Part shown: one piece after another, positions 1 to 5,932 of the stretch
How positions within the stretch are numbered: the stretch's first letter is position 1
How the letters are laid out: each line of letters opens with the position of its first letter
Origin: Clostridiales bacterium
GTDB taxonomy: Bacteria > Bacillota > Clostridia > Christensenellales > QALW01
Direction of reading: 5' to 3'
Assembly: GCA_018376855.1 (NCBI GenBank)
Contig: JAHAAN010000019.1
Span: 1-19,901 of the forward strand
DNA: 19,901 nucleotides
Notes under the pieces: model-generated
Told to the model about the DNA's origin: nothing
The model's database searches: none
The model's input: only the letters and a program-made list of their open reading frames with translations
Translations under genes and position numbers: made by a program

Positions 1-723
1 AAACCTAAGAACATGAAAGTGCGTGCGGCCTTCTCCGCCGTGGTAGCACCGCGCTTCCATTGCCATGGCAAGGTCTCCGGCTCTGCGGAAGGCGCTGACG
101 AACAGCGGCACAAGCAAGGGAATGATCGCTTTTGCGCGGGCGATCAATCCGCCCTTATCGAATACGGCGCCGCGTGCGGCCTGCGCCTTCATAATGCGGT
201 CGGTTTCTTCCATAAGCGTGGGAATAAAGCGCAGTGCGATGGACATCATCATGGCGATCTCGTGCGCGGGGAATTTAATTTTCGCAAGCGGCGAGAGCAA
301 CCGCTCAATGCCGTCCGTGAGCTGAATGGGAGAGGTCGTAAGCGTCAGCAAAGAGGCGCCGGTGATAAGAAGCACCAAACGAAGCGCCATAAAAATTGCC
401 CGAATTACCCCTTCTTTTGTGATGGTGAAAATCCACCACTGCGCCCATACGGTGTCGCCTCCGGAAAAGCAGGCGTTGATGATAAAGGTAAAGGCCAGCA
501 GAATATAGACGGCTTTTAGCCCCTTGAGCATGGATTTTACCGGCACTTTGGAAAGTACGGTGATTACGGCGATGAATGCAAACAGCAGTGCAAGGCCGAT
601 ATAAGTTCCAATTACAAACGCTAATACGATATACAGCAGCGCGCCGATGATCTTAATGCGCGGATCCAGCCGATGAATGGGGGAATCTATGGGATAATAC
701 TGCCCGAGCGTAACGTCCTTCAT
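1..723 (-). CDS. ecfT: ECF transporter transmembrane protein EcfT (3' end cut by window edge)
   Basis: This is the membrane scaffold of an energy-coupling-factor importer. It joins the two ATPases to exchangeable substrate-binding S subunits for vitamins or metals. The frame stays open for 241 codons to base 1, and the family usually has about 260-270 residues, so only a short tail is missing. The protein starts MKDVTLGQYYPIDSPIHRLD, a typical EcfT N-terminus, followed by hydrophobic membrane segments. Two Ala-Arg motifs in cytoplasmic coupling helices are visible: Ala-Arg-Gly at about residues 183-185 and Glu-Ala-Arg-Cys at 223-226. In the family these contact the ATPases. The ATG overlaps the stop of ecfA2 in an ATGA (4 bp), so translation is probably coupled. 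No S subunit is in view, which fits a shared (group II) module. Confidence 0.93.
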   Translation of the reverse strand, partial: MKDVTLGQYYPIDSPIHRLDPRIKIIGALLYIVLAFVIGTYIGLALLFAFIAVITVLSKVPVKSMLKGLKAVYILLAFTFIINACFSGGDTVWAQWWIFTITKEGVIRAIFMALRLVLLITGASLLTLTTSPIQLTDGIERLLSPLAKIKFPAHEIAMMMSIALRFIPTLMEETDRIMKAQAARGAVFDKGGLIARAKAIIPLLVPLFVSAFRRAGDLAMAMEARCYHGGEGRTHFHVLRF

Positions 724-1577
724 GATAGCTCCCCCTTCCTTTGGCGCATGACGGCTTCAAATACCTGTTCGATGGTAATGCAGTCCTTGGGCAGATACAT
801 CCCGCGGCGGGCAAGCTCCTGCACCAGAAGGGCGGCCTGCGGAACATCCAGCGCAAGGCTTTGCAGGCGCTCCGCATTGCTGAAGACCTGCTGGGGAGTG
901 CCGTCAAGCACCGGCTTTCCTTCATGCATCACGATTACGCGTTGGGCAACATGGGCAATATCATCCATATTATGCGACACCAAAACGATCGTAGCGCCGG
1001 TTTTTGTGTGATAATTATCAATCAAAGCCAAAATTTCATCCCGGCCGCGGGGATCAAGACCGGCAATCGGTTCGTCCAAAACAAGAACTTCAGGGCGCAT
1101 GGAAAGCACACCTGCAATTGCGGCGCGGCGTTTTTGCCCGCCGGAAAGCTCAAAGGGGTTTTTCTCTCCGATTTCAGCGCTGAGCCCCACGAGCTCCATT
1201 GCTTCTGATACACGCTGTGCAATTTCTTCTTCCGAAAGGCCGAGATTTTTTGGGCCAAAGGCGATATCCTTCGCCACGGTTTCCTCAAAGAGCTGATATT
1301 CCGGGTATTGAAATACCAGCCCGACTTTGCGGCGGACTTCATCGTAGCGTGGCTTTTTTTCTGTGAGATCGATTCCCTGAACAATAATCGAGCCGCTGGT
1401 AGGGCGGAGCAAACCGTTCAGGTGTTGTACCAGCGTGGATTTTCCGCTGCCCGTGTGCCCGATGAGGCCGACGTATTCGCCGTCCGAAACAGTTAAGGAT
1501 ACATTGTCCAACGCTTTTTTTTCAAAGGGAGTTCCGGGGCTGTAAATATAGGAAAGCGATTTCAGTTCAATGGACAT
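720..1577 (-). CDS. ecfA2: ECF transporter ATPase EcfA2
   Basis: Second cytoplasmic ABC ATPase of the ECF module, 285 residues. Visible motifs are Walker A GHTGSGKST (about 40-48), Q-loop Gln90 in VFQYPEYQLFEETV, signature LSGGQ (144-148), Walker B VLVLDEP (164-170) and switch His202 in VSHNMDD. The YPEYQLFEETV stretch after the Q-loop is typical of EcfA2 (EcfA') rather than EcfA1. The start overlaps the end of ecfA1 by 16 bp. The nearest Shine-Dalgarno-like sequence, AAGGAG, lies about 14 bases upstream inside ecfA1, so coupled translation is likely. EcfA1 and EcfA2 form a heterodimer that hydrolyses ATP to drive the EcfT/S-subunit complex. Confidence 0.95.
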   Translation of the reverse strand: MSIELKSLSYIYSPGTPFEKKALDNVSLTVSDGEYVGLIGHTGSGKSTLVQHLNGLLRPTSGSIIVQGIDLTEKKPRYDEVRRKVGLVFQYPEYQLFEETVAKDIAFGPKNLGLSEEEIAQRVSEAMELVGLSAEIGEKNPFELSGGQKRRAAIAGVLSMRPEVLVLDEPIAGLDPRGRDEILALIDNYHTKTGATIVLVSHNMDDIAHVAQRVIVMHEGKPVLDGTPQQVFSNAERLQSLALDVPQAALLVQELARRGMYLPKDCITIEQVFEAVMRQRKGELS

Positions 1578-2407
1578 AACGCGTCGGCCATCTCCTTTAC
1601 GGTAAGAATATTACGGGGAACGTCTATGCCGCTGCGGCGAAGCATGTCCGCAAGCTGCGTCATTTCGGGAACGTCTAAAGCAAGGCTGCGAAGCCGTTCG
1701 ATCTGCACAAAGATTTCGCGGGGAGAGCCTTCCATAACGGCGCTGCCGTCGGAGATTACAAGAATGCGGTCGGCCATGGCGGCTTCCTCCATAAAATGGG
1801 TGATATGCACAACAGTAATGCCTTTTTCGCGGTTCAGCTCTAAAATGCTTTTTATAACATCTCGCCGGCCAATGGGATCGAGCATTGCGGTCGGCTCGTC
1901 AAAGATCATGATTTCCGGCTGCATGGCAAGCATACCCGCGATGGCAATGCGCTGTTTTTGCCCGCCGGAGAGCTTGTGCACAGCGCTTTTGGCAAAGGGA
2001 AGCATATTTACATCCGCAAGCGCGCGATCCACGCGGGTACGGATCTCTTTGGGCGGCACACCTAAGTTCTCGGGGCCGAAGGCTACGTCGTCCTCCACAA
2101 TAGTGGCGACGGTTTGATTGTCGGGATTTTGAAAAACCATTCCCGCGCAGGATCGAACCGTGAGCAGATTTGCTTCGTCGGCGGTATCCATGCCTTTGAT
2201 AAAGACCTTTCCTTCAGTGGGGAGAAGCAGGCCGTTCATCAGCTTTGCAAGCGTGGATTTTCCGCTGCCGTTATGCCCGAGAAGGCAGAGAAATTCGCCC
2301 TGTTTCACCGAAATCGAGACGTTATGCAGAACCTCTTGCTGCATTTCCTGCTCATCGCCGGTTTCATATGCGTAAGCTACGTTTTCCAATCGGATCATTT
2401 CCTGCAA
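1562..2407 (-). CDS. ecfA1: ECF transporter ATPase EcfA1 (TTG start)
   Basis: First ABC ATPase of the ECF module, 281 residues. It shows Walker A GHNGSGKST (44-52), Q-loop Gln93 in VFQNPDNQTVATIVEDDVAF, signature LSGGQ (146-150), Walker B IMIFDEP (166-172) and switch His204 in HITHFMEEA. The VFQNPDNQ stretch is the EcfA1-type Q-helix. The start is taken as TTG because GGAG stands 9 bases upstream. The in-frame ATG four codons in, at 2398, would sit almost on top of its only purine-rich tract (CAGGAA), so it is a poorer choice. It is the first gene of a tightly packed ecfA1-ecfA2-ecfT run with its own promoter. The same order is common in Clostridia and Bacilli near truA, rplM and rpsI, which may lie just outside the window. 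Confidence 0.95.
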   Translation of the reverse strand: MQEMIRLENVAYAYETGDEQEMQQEVLHNVSISVKQGEFLCLLGHNGSGKSTLAKLMNGLLLPTEGKVFIKGMDTADEANLLTVRSCAGMVFQNPDNQTVATIVEDDVAFGPENLGVPPKEIRTRVDRALADVNMLPFAKSAVHKLSGGQKQRIAIAGMLAMQPEIMIFDEPTAMLDPIGRRDVIKSILELNREKGITVVHITHFMEEAAMADRILVISDGSAVMEGSPREIFVQIERLRSLALDVPEMTQLADMLRRSGIDVPRNILTVKEMADALCPLN

Positions 2408-2442
2408 GACGCTTCACTCCGTTCAGCATTATAATATTTCTT

Positions 2443-2471
2443 ATTATACACCATCTTGTGTGATATGACCA
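2443..2471 (-). promoter_or_regulatory. sigma-A-like promoter of ecfA1-ecfA2-ecfT
   Basis: On the minus strand a -35 TGGTCA (2466-2471, 4 of 6) and a perfect -10 TATAAT (2443-2448) are separated by 17 bp. The expected start of transcription is about 2436, leaving a leader of roughly 30 bases before the TTG of ecfA1. Confidence 0.6.
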
Positions 2472-2571
2472 GCATCTTATAAAACCTTAAAATAAGTTTT
2501 CAGAATATTCAGTTTATTTGTGAATAATTTGTGAAATTTCTGGAATATCTCTTTTCTTTGTTTAAAAATTG

Positions 2572-2580
2572 TGATAAAAT
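2572..2580 (+). promoter_or_regulatory. extended -10 promoter of rubrerythrin
   Basis: TGATAAAAT fits the extended -10 form TGnTATAAT, with 5 of 6 bases in the hexamer. No good -35 is seen at 17 bp spacing (TTTTCT), which is acceptable for an extended -10 promoter. The start of transcription would fall near 2587, giving a leader of about 32 bases. I looked for a PerR-type box here because the gene is a peroxide-defence gene, and found no clear match. Confidence 0.5.
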
Positions 2581-2618
2581 ACATGCAAATAAAAGCAAAC
2601 ATAACGGAGGGAATTATT

Positions 2619-3164
2619 ATGATTAAATGGGTATGTTCAATTTGCGGTTATACGGTAGAAGGTCCGACGGCGCCGGATAAATGTCCCCAGTGCAATGCTC
2701 CGGCTTCTAAATTTAATAAAGTAACCGAGGGCGAGGTCGTTTGGGCGGCAGAGCATCAGGTCGGCATCGTTGAGGGTGTTGATCCCGAAATCATAAAAGG
2801 GCTTCGTGAGAATTTTATGGGCGAGTGCACCGAAGTAGGTATGTATTTGGCAATGAGCCGCCAAGCGGACAGAGAGGGTTTCCCGGAGGTTGCGGAGGCA
2901 TATAAGCGAATTGCTTATGAAGAGGCCGAACATGCTGCAAAATTTGCAGAGATGCTGGGCGAGGTCGTATACGCTGATACAAAGAAAAATCTTCAGATGC
3001 GTGCGGACGCTGAAAACGGCGCGACGCTGGGCAAATTTGAATTGGCTAAGCTGGCAAAGCAGCAGGGCTTGGATGCAATTCATGACAGCGTTCATGAAAT
3101 GGCGCGTGATGAGGCTCGCCACGGCAAAGCGTTTATCGGCTTGCTGAACAGATATTTTAAGTAA
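2619..3164 (+). CDS. rbr: reverse-type rubrerythrin (peroxide reductase)
   Basis: A 181-residue cytoplasmic non-haem iron protein. Rubrerythrins of this kind reduce hydrogen peroxide, and in clostridia also help remove oxygen, using electrons from NAD(P)H through redox partners. The N-terminal rubredoxin-like Fe(Cys)4 domain has Cys6-x2-Cys9 and Cys22-x2-Cys25. It precedes a ferritin-like diiron domain (about 50-181) with GECTE (68-72), EEAEH (101-105) and HEMARDEARH (159-168) as likely iron ligands. Rubredoxin first is the 'reverse' order found in anaerobic Firmicutes. The start at 2619 is chosen because GGAGGG lies 7 bases upstream. The in-frame codon at 2571 lies at or before the promoter -10 and would add 16 non-conserved residues. 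It is monocistronic, with its own promoter and terminator. Confidence 0.94.
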   Translation: MIKWVCSICGYTVEGPTAPDKCPQCNAPASKFNKVTEGEVVWAAEHQVGIVEGVDPEIIKGLRENFMGECTEVGMYLAMSRQADREGFPEVAEAYKRIAYEEAEHAAKFAEMLGEVVYADTKKNLQMRADAENGATLGKFELAKLAKQQGLDAIHDSVHEMARDEARHGKAFIGLLNRYFK

Positions 3165-3184
3165 TAGGTGCGTTTTTATAAAAT

Positions 3185-3218
3185 GGGATACGTTTCAGCA
3201 ACGTATCCCTTATTTTTT
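3185..3218 (+). terminator. terminator after rubrerythrin
   Basis: A perfect 10 bp stem (GGGATACGTT 3185-3194 with AACGTATCCC 3200-3209) has a 5-base loop and is followed by TTATTTTTT. It begins 20 bases after the rubrerythrin stop codon. Confidence 0.88.
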
Positions 3219-3357
3219 CTCTATAAAGTGTGAAATATGTTTTTTGCTTTCTAAAGCAGGAAGTTTTAATCTATAGTTATAGGAAAGAAGCATCTTATGT
3301 ACAGAACAGCATTTATAAATTAAGCTGTCGGTGGCAGTAGATTTTACAAATAAGGTA

Positions 3358-3366
3358 TGTTATAAT
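3358..3366 (+). promoter_or_regulatory. extended -10 promoter of small membrane protein
   Basis: TGTTATAATA contains TGnTATAAT (TG at 3358-3359, perfect hexamer 3361-3366). No -35 at normal spacing: TTTACA at 3343-3348 is only 12 bp away. Transcription would begin near 3373, about 23 bases before the ATG. Confidence 0.55.
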
Positions 3367-3395
3367 ACATATAGATCAATTTACGGAGGCGCTTT

Positions 3396-3662
3396 ATGAA
3401 AAAGAGCAGCTTAAGGATTGCGGCGATTGTCATTTCTGCACTGATAGCGGCATTGCTTTTGTGGATCGCGGTGGGCGTGATAGTAACCTTTGGGGCTGAG
3501 AAAAACGGCATGGGAATTATCGGCGGTGCGGGAATACCTTCGTTCCTTTTTGTGCTGAGCATTTTTAGGGTGGAGTGGAAAGCGCTTAGTGTGCTTGCAA
3601 TTTTTTTGGTTTATGTTTTGATAGGGCTTCGGGGAGAAAAGAAAGCGGATGGGCTGCGGTGA
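3396..3662 (+). CDS. small membrane protein of unknown function
   Basis: An 88-residue protein I do not recognise. GGAGG stands 6 bases before the ATG and an extended -10 promoter lies upstream, so it is probably a real gene. It has a positively charged start (MKKSSLRIAA), a long hydrophobic segment at about residues 8-31, a second at about 46-57 and a third at about 63-79, with a basic tail (EKKADGLR). This predicts an integral membrane protein with two or three segments. No known motif is visible. It stands alone: rubrerythrin's terminator is upstream, and a GC-rich structured element plus a bidirectional terminator follow. The reverse strand also has an open frame over the same bases, but without comparable initiation signals. 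Confidence 0.68.
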   Translation: MKKSSLRIAAIVISALIAALLLWIAVGVIVTFGAEKNGMGIIGGAGIPSFLFVLSIFRVEWKALSVLAIFLVYVLIGLRGEKKADGLR

Positions 3663-3667
3663 GGGGC

Positions 3668-3751
3668 AGTGGGGCGCCACGGGCCCGCTTTGCGGGCCAA
3701 GGCGCCCGTTAGGGGCCTTCCCTGCGGTTCACGCAGGGCGTGCGCCCCACT
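3668..3751. repeat. GC-rich palindromic element with closing stem and three hairpins
   Basis: An 84-base GC-rich block just after the 88-residue gene. A perfect 10 bp closing stem (3668-3677 with 3742-3751) encloses three successive hairpins: 3682-3688 with 3692-3698 (7 bp, TTT loop); 3699-3707 with 3712-3719 (8 bp with one bulged G, GTTA loop); and 3720-3726 with 3732-3738 (7 bp, GTTCA loop). The composition differs sharply from the AT-rich flanks. Such multi-branched palindromes suggest a REP/MITE-like interspersed repeat, but only this one full copy is visible, so the repeat nature is inferred. Confidence 0.6.
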
Positions 3752-3791
3752 TGCGTGCGAAAACAATCGTTTTTTATAGTATACTGTAACG

Positions 3792-3826
3792 AAAAATCCC
3801 GCCGCATTTTATGCGGCGGGATTTTT
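3792..3826. terminator. bidirectional terminator between the small membrane gene and fbp
   Basis: A perfect 15 bp stem (3792-3806 with 3812-3826) with TTTTA loop has a GC-rich core (CCCGCCGCA) and A/T runs at both ends. It can terminate plus-strand transcripts arriving from 3662 and minus-strand fbp transcripts, whose stop codon is at 3836. Confidence 0.9.
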
Positions 3827-3835
3827 TATGTTTGT

Positions 3836-5818
3836 TTAGATGCCGGTTTCCTTGAGCATGCCGGTTTCAAAGGCTTTGAGCAGACGCATCAGGTCTTCTA
3901 TATTCGCGCAGATGTTGCGGCCGATATCGGTGTCTTTTACCTTGATTTTATCGGCGGCATGTTCAAATATAACGGTATCTGAAAGAATGTCCGCATTGTT
4001 TTTAATGGCGTTTTCCACACCGAGGAAGGGTTCGTGCGCCGAAATGCGAATTCCTTCTGCATTGTAGATCAGCGTATAGCCTGCAATGCCCGTAGTGGGC
4101 TGATAGGCGCGGCAGAAACCGCCGTCGATCACGATGAGCTTTCCTCCGGCTTTGATCGGGTTTTCTCCGCGGCAGCACTGTACGGGTACATGCCCGTTAA
4201 TGATATGCGAGCTGTTTCCGCCAAGGCCGAACTCCTCTAAAATGCGTTCCACGATTTTTGTGTCGTCCCAACAGTGATAATAAGCGTTCTTCGGTTCTTC
4301 CCATGTGGATTTATCTTCGATCAGCAAACGCTCGAAGGTTGCAATTTTCTTGCGGGCGCACAATGGCGAATTTTTGCCGCACCAAAGAAACCAAAGGTGG
4401 TCTTTTCCATGCTGGCGGGCATCGCTGCCTTCCTTTGCAAAATAGCCTTGCCGTGCAAGCAGGTTGCAGTGATCAAGCAGAGCCTTCCCGCATTTGTTTC
4501 CCGCTGCCGGAAAGCGCATAAAGGTGCCGTCCTCGTTTAGAGGTATGCAGCCGTGAAACAGTAGGTTTTGGTTAAATATTGTGTAGATTTCGCCTTTTTC
4601 AAAGAGAAAGCGAGCGTGGCGCTGCAGCTTTTCCGAGCGCATGAAAGCGTTTTTCAGATATTGCATGACTTCTGCTTCCTGCTGAGTCAGCTCATAGGGG
4701 TGATCGCGGTCGATTGTGGGGAAATCACAGTCCCGCAGTGCGTATTCGCTGCCTTGGATCGTAACGGTTTTGGCTTCATAATTGATTTTATCCAAAAGCA
4801 AGCGGTCTTCCATGTCAAAATCAGGGTTGCGCAGGATCGTTTGCCCCTCAAGCTTGAACTGAATAATGCAGATCGCCTTATGCATCCGCGCCACAAGAAC
4901 ATCGTCGTCCTGATCGAAAAAATCCCCATCGGAGCAGCCTTTAGGCATAAAACAGGAAATATCGGAATTGCGGTAGACTTCGCTGGCAAGCAATGCAAGA
5001 GGCCGCAGGGAAATACCGTAGCCGATTTCGATCACGTCCAGATTCTTGTAGGTAATGGAATTGTTTAACACCGTGGCAATGCAGGTTCGTGAGCCTGCGG
5101 CAGCGCCCATCCAAAGCGCGTCATGATTCCCCCATTGAATGTCCAGAGAGGCTTCCTTCATCAGTTCGTCCACGATGATATCCGCCCGTGCTCCGCGATC
5201 GAAAATATCTCCTACAATATGCAGGTGGTCGATCACCAAATTTTTAATGCTTGCGCATACGGCAACGATAAACTGTTCCGCTGAGCCGATGCTGATAATG
5301 GTTTTTAAAATGTTTTCATAATACTGTTCTTTATTGAGCGCGTCATAGTCGTTATTGAGCAGTTCGTCAATAATGTAATCATAGCCCTGCGCTGTTTTTG
5401 CAAGCCGTTTTCTGACTTTGGAGCGTGTGTATTTACTGCTGACAAGGCGGCAGATTTCAAGCAGCCGCGTCAGCGTTACCGTGTACCAGTCATCGGGGTC
5501 TGTTAGCGTAGGGCGCAGCTCGGCAAGCTTTTCCTCCGGGTAGTAGATCAGTGTAGCCAGCTCCGCGCGTTCCCGAGCCGTCATCGTCTTGCCGAAAAGC
5601 AGTTCAACTTTTTGTCGGATTACGCCCGAGGCATTGCGGCGAATGTGAAGAAAGGCTTCATGCTCGCCGTGAATGTCGCTCATAAAATGCTCGGTTCCTT
5701 TGGGAAGGTTTAAAATAGCGTTCAGGTTAATGATCTCGCTGCATACTGCGCTGCGGTTCGGGTAGAGCTTTGTAAGCGTTGCAAGATATTTTAGTTCCTG
5801 CGTATCAAAAGCTTTCGT
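3836..5818 (-). CDS. fbp: fructose-1,6-bisphosphatase, class III (non-canonical start)
   Basis: Hydrolyses fructose 1,6-bisphosphate to fructose 6-phosphate in gluconeogenesis; cytoplasmic. The calcineurin-like metal motifs are visible, numbered from the proposed start: SDIHGEH (47-53), GDIFDRG (203-209), GNHD (230-233), and NGHVPV further on. The first ATG in frame is at 5683 and begins MSDIHGEHEAF. That start would remove the family's N-terminal region, which is clearly encoded upstream (ELKYLATLTKLYPN, SEIINLNAILNLPKGTEHF). Between the in-frame TGA upstream and 5683 there is no ATG, GTG or TTG. AGGAGGGG (5824-5831) lies 5 bases before an ACG at 5818-5816, giving 660 residues, the usual family length. 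I therefore place the start there, as an ACG start or an ATG altered by mutation or sequencing error. Confidence 0.9.
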   Translation of the reverse strand, partial: TKAFDTQELKYLATLTKLYPNRSAVCSEIINLNAILNLPKGTEHFMSDIHGEHEAFLHIRRNASGVIRQKVELLFGKTMTARERAELATLIYYPEEKLAELRPTLTDPDDWYTVTLTRLLEICRLVSSKYTRSKVRKRLAKTAQGYDYIIDELLNNDYDALNKEQYYENILKTIISIGSAEQFIVAVCASIKNLVIDHLHIVGDIFDRGARADIIVDELMKEASLDIQWGNHDALWMGAAAGSRTCIATVLNNSITYKNLDVIEIGYGISLRPLALLASEVYRNSDISCFMPKGCSDGDFFDQDDDVLVARMHKAICIIQFKLEGQTILRNPDFDMEDRLLLDKINYEAKTVTIQGSEYALRDCDFPTIDRDHPYELTQQEAEVMQYLKNAFMRSEKLQRHARFLFEKGEIYTIFNQNLLFHGCIPLNEDGTFMRFPAAGNKCGKALLDHCNLLARQGYFAKEGSDARQHGKDHLWFLWCGKNSPLCARKKIATFERLLIEDKSTWEEPKNAYYHCWDDTKIVERILEEFGLGGNSSHIINGHVPVQCCRGENPIKAGGKLIVIDGGFCRAYQPTTGIAGYTLIYNAEGIRISAHEPFLGVENAIKNNADILSDTVIFEHAADKIKVKDTDIGRNICANIEDLMRLLKAFETGMLKETGI

Positions 5819-5879
5819 TGTAACCCCTCCTTTTTCGTTTTTTCAGCTCAGATATTTTGTAAATATTGAAAATGCTGAA

Positions 5880-5907
5880 AAGCCGTGAAAATAGTATAAC
5901 ACGGCTT
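5880..5907. repeat. inverted repeat around the fbp -10 (operator or weak terminator)
   Basis: Eight-bp arms AAGCCGTG (5880-5887) and CACGGCTT (5900-5907) flank a 12-base spacer that holds the fbp -10. On the minus strand the second arm runs into only four T, so it would be a weak terminator for the GH78 gene ending at 5933. An operator covering the promoter is equally possible. Confidence 0.45.
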
Positions 5908-5921
5908 GAAGATTTTTTCAA
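5893..5921 (-). promoter_or_regulatory. sigma-A-like promoter of fbp
   Basis: On the minus strand -35 TTGAAA (5916-5921, 5 of 6) and -10 TATACT (5893-5898, 5 of 6) are separated by 17 bp. The leader would be about 68 bases. The -10 lies in the spacer of the inverted repeat at 5880-5907. Confidence 0.62.
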
Positions 5922-5932
5922 TACTATCATTT

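Noticed and set aside
2430..2448. PerR-type operator: TATAATA-N5-TATTATA between ecfA1 and rubrerythrin
   Set aside because: It differs from the PerR box in spacing and half-sites, overlaps the ecfA1 -10 and start, and lies over 120 bp upstream of the rubrerythrin -10. AT-rich promoter symmetry explains it.
3668..3751. tRNA gene, suggested by the closing stem with three hairpins
   Set aside because: The closing stem is 10 bp, the middle loop is only 4 bases with no anticodon loop, and the D- and T-loop consensus is absent. It is a palindromic element, not a tRNA.
3740..3982. 80-codon plus-strand open frame
   Set aside because: It starts inside the GC-rich element, crosses a strong bidirectional terminator and ends antisense to the C-terminus of fbp.
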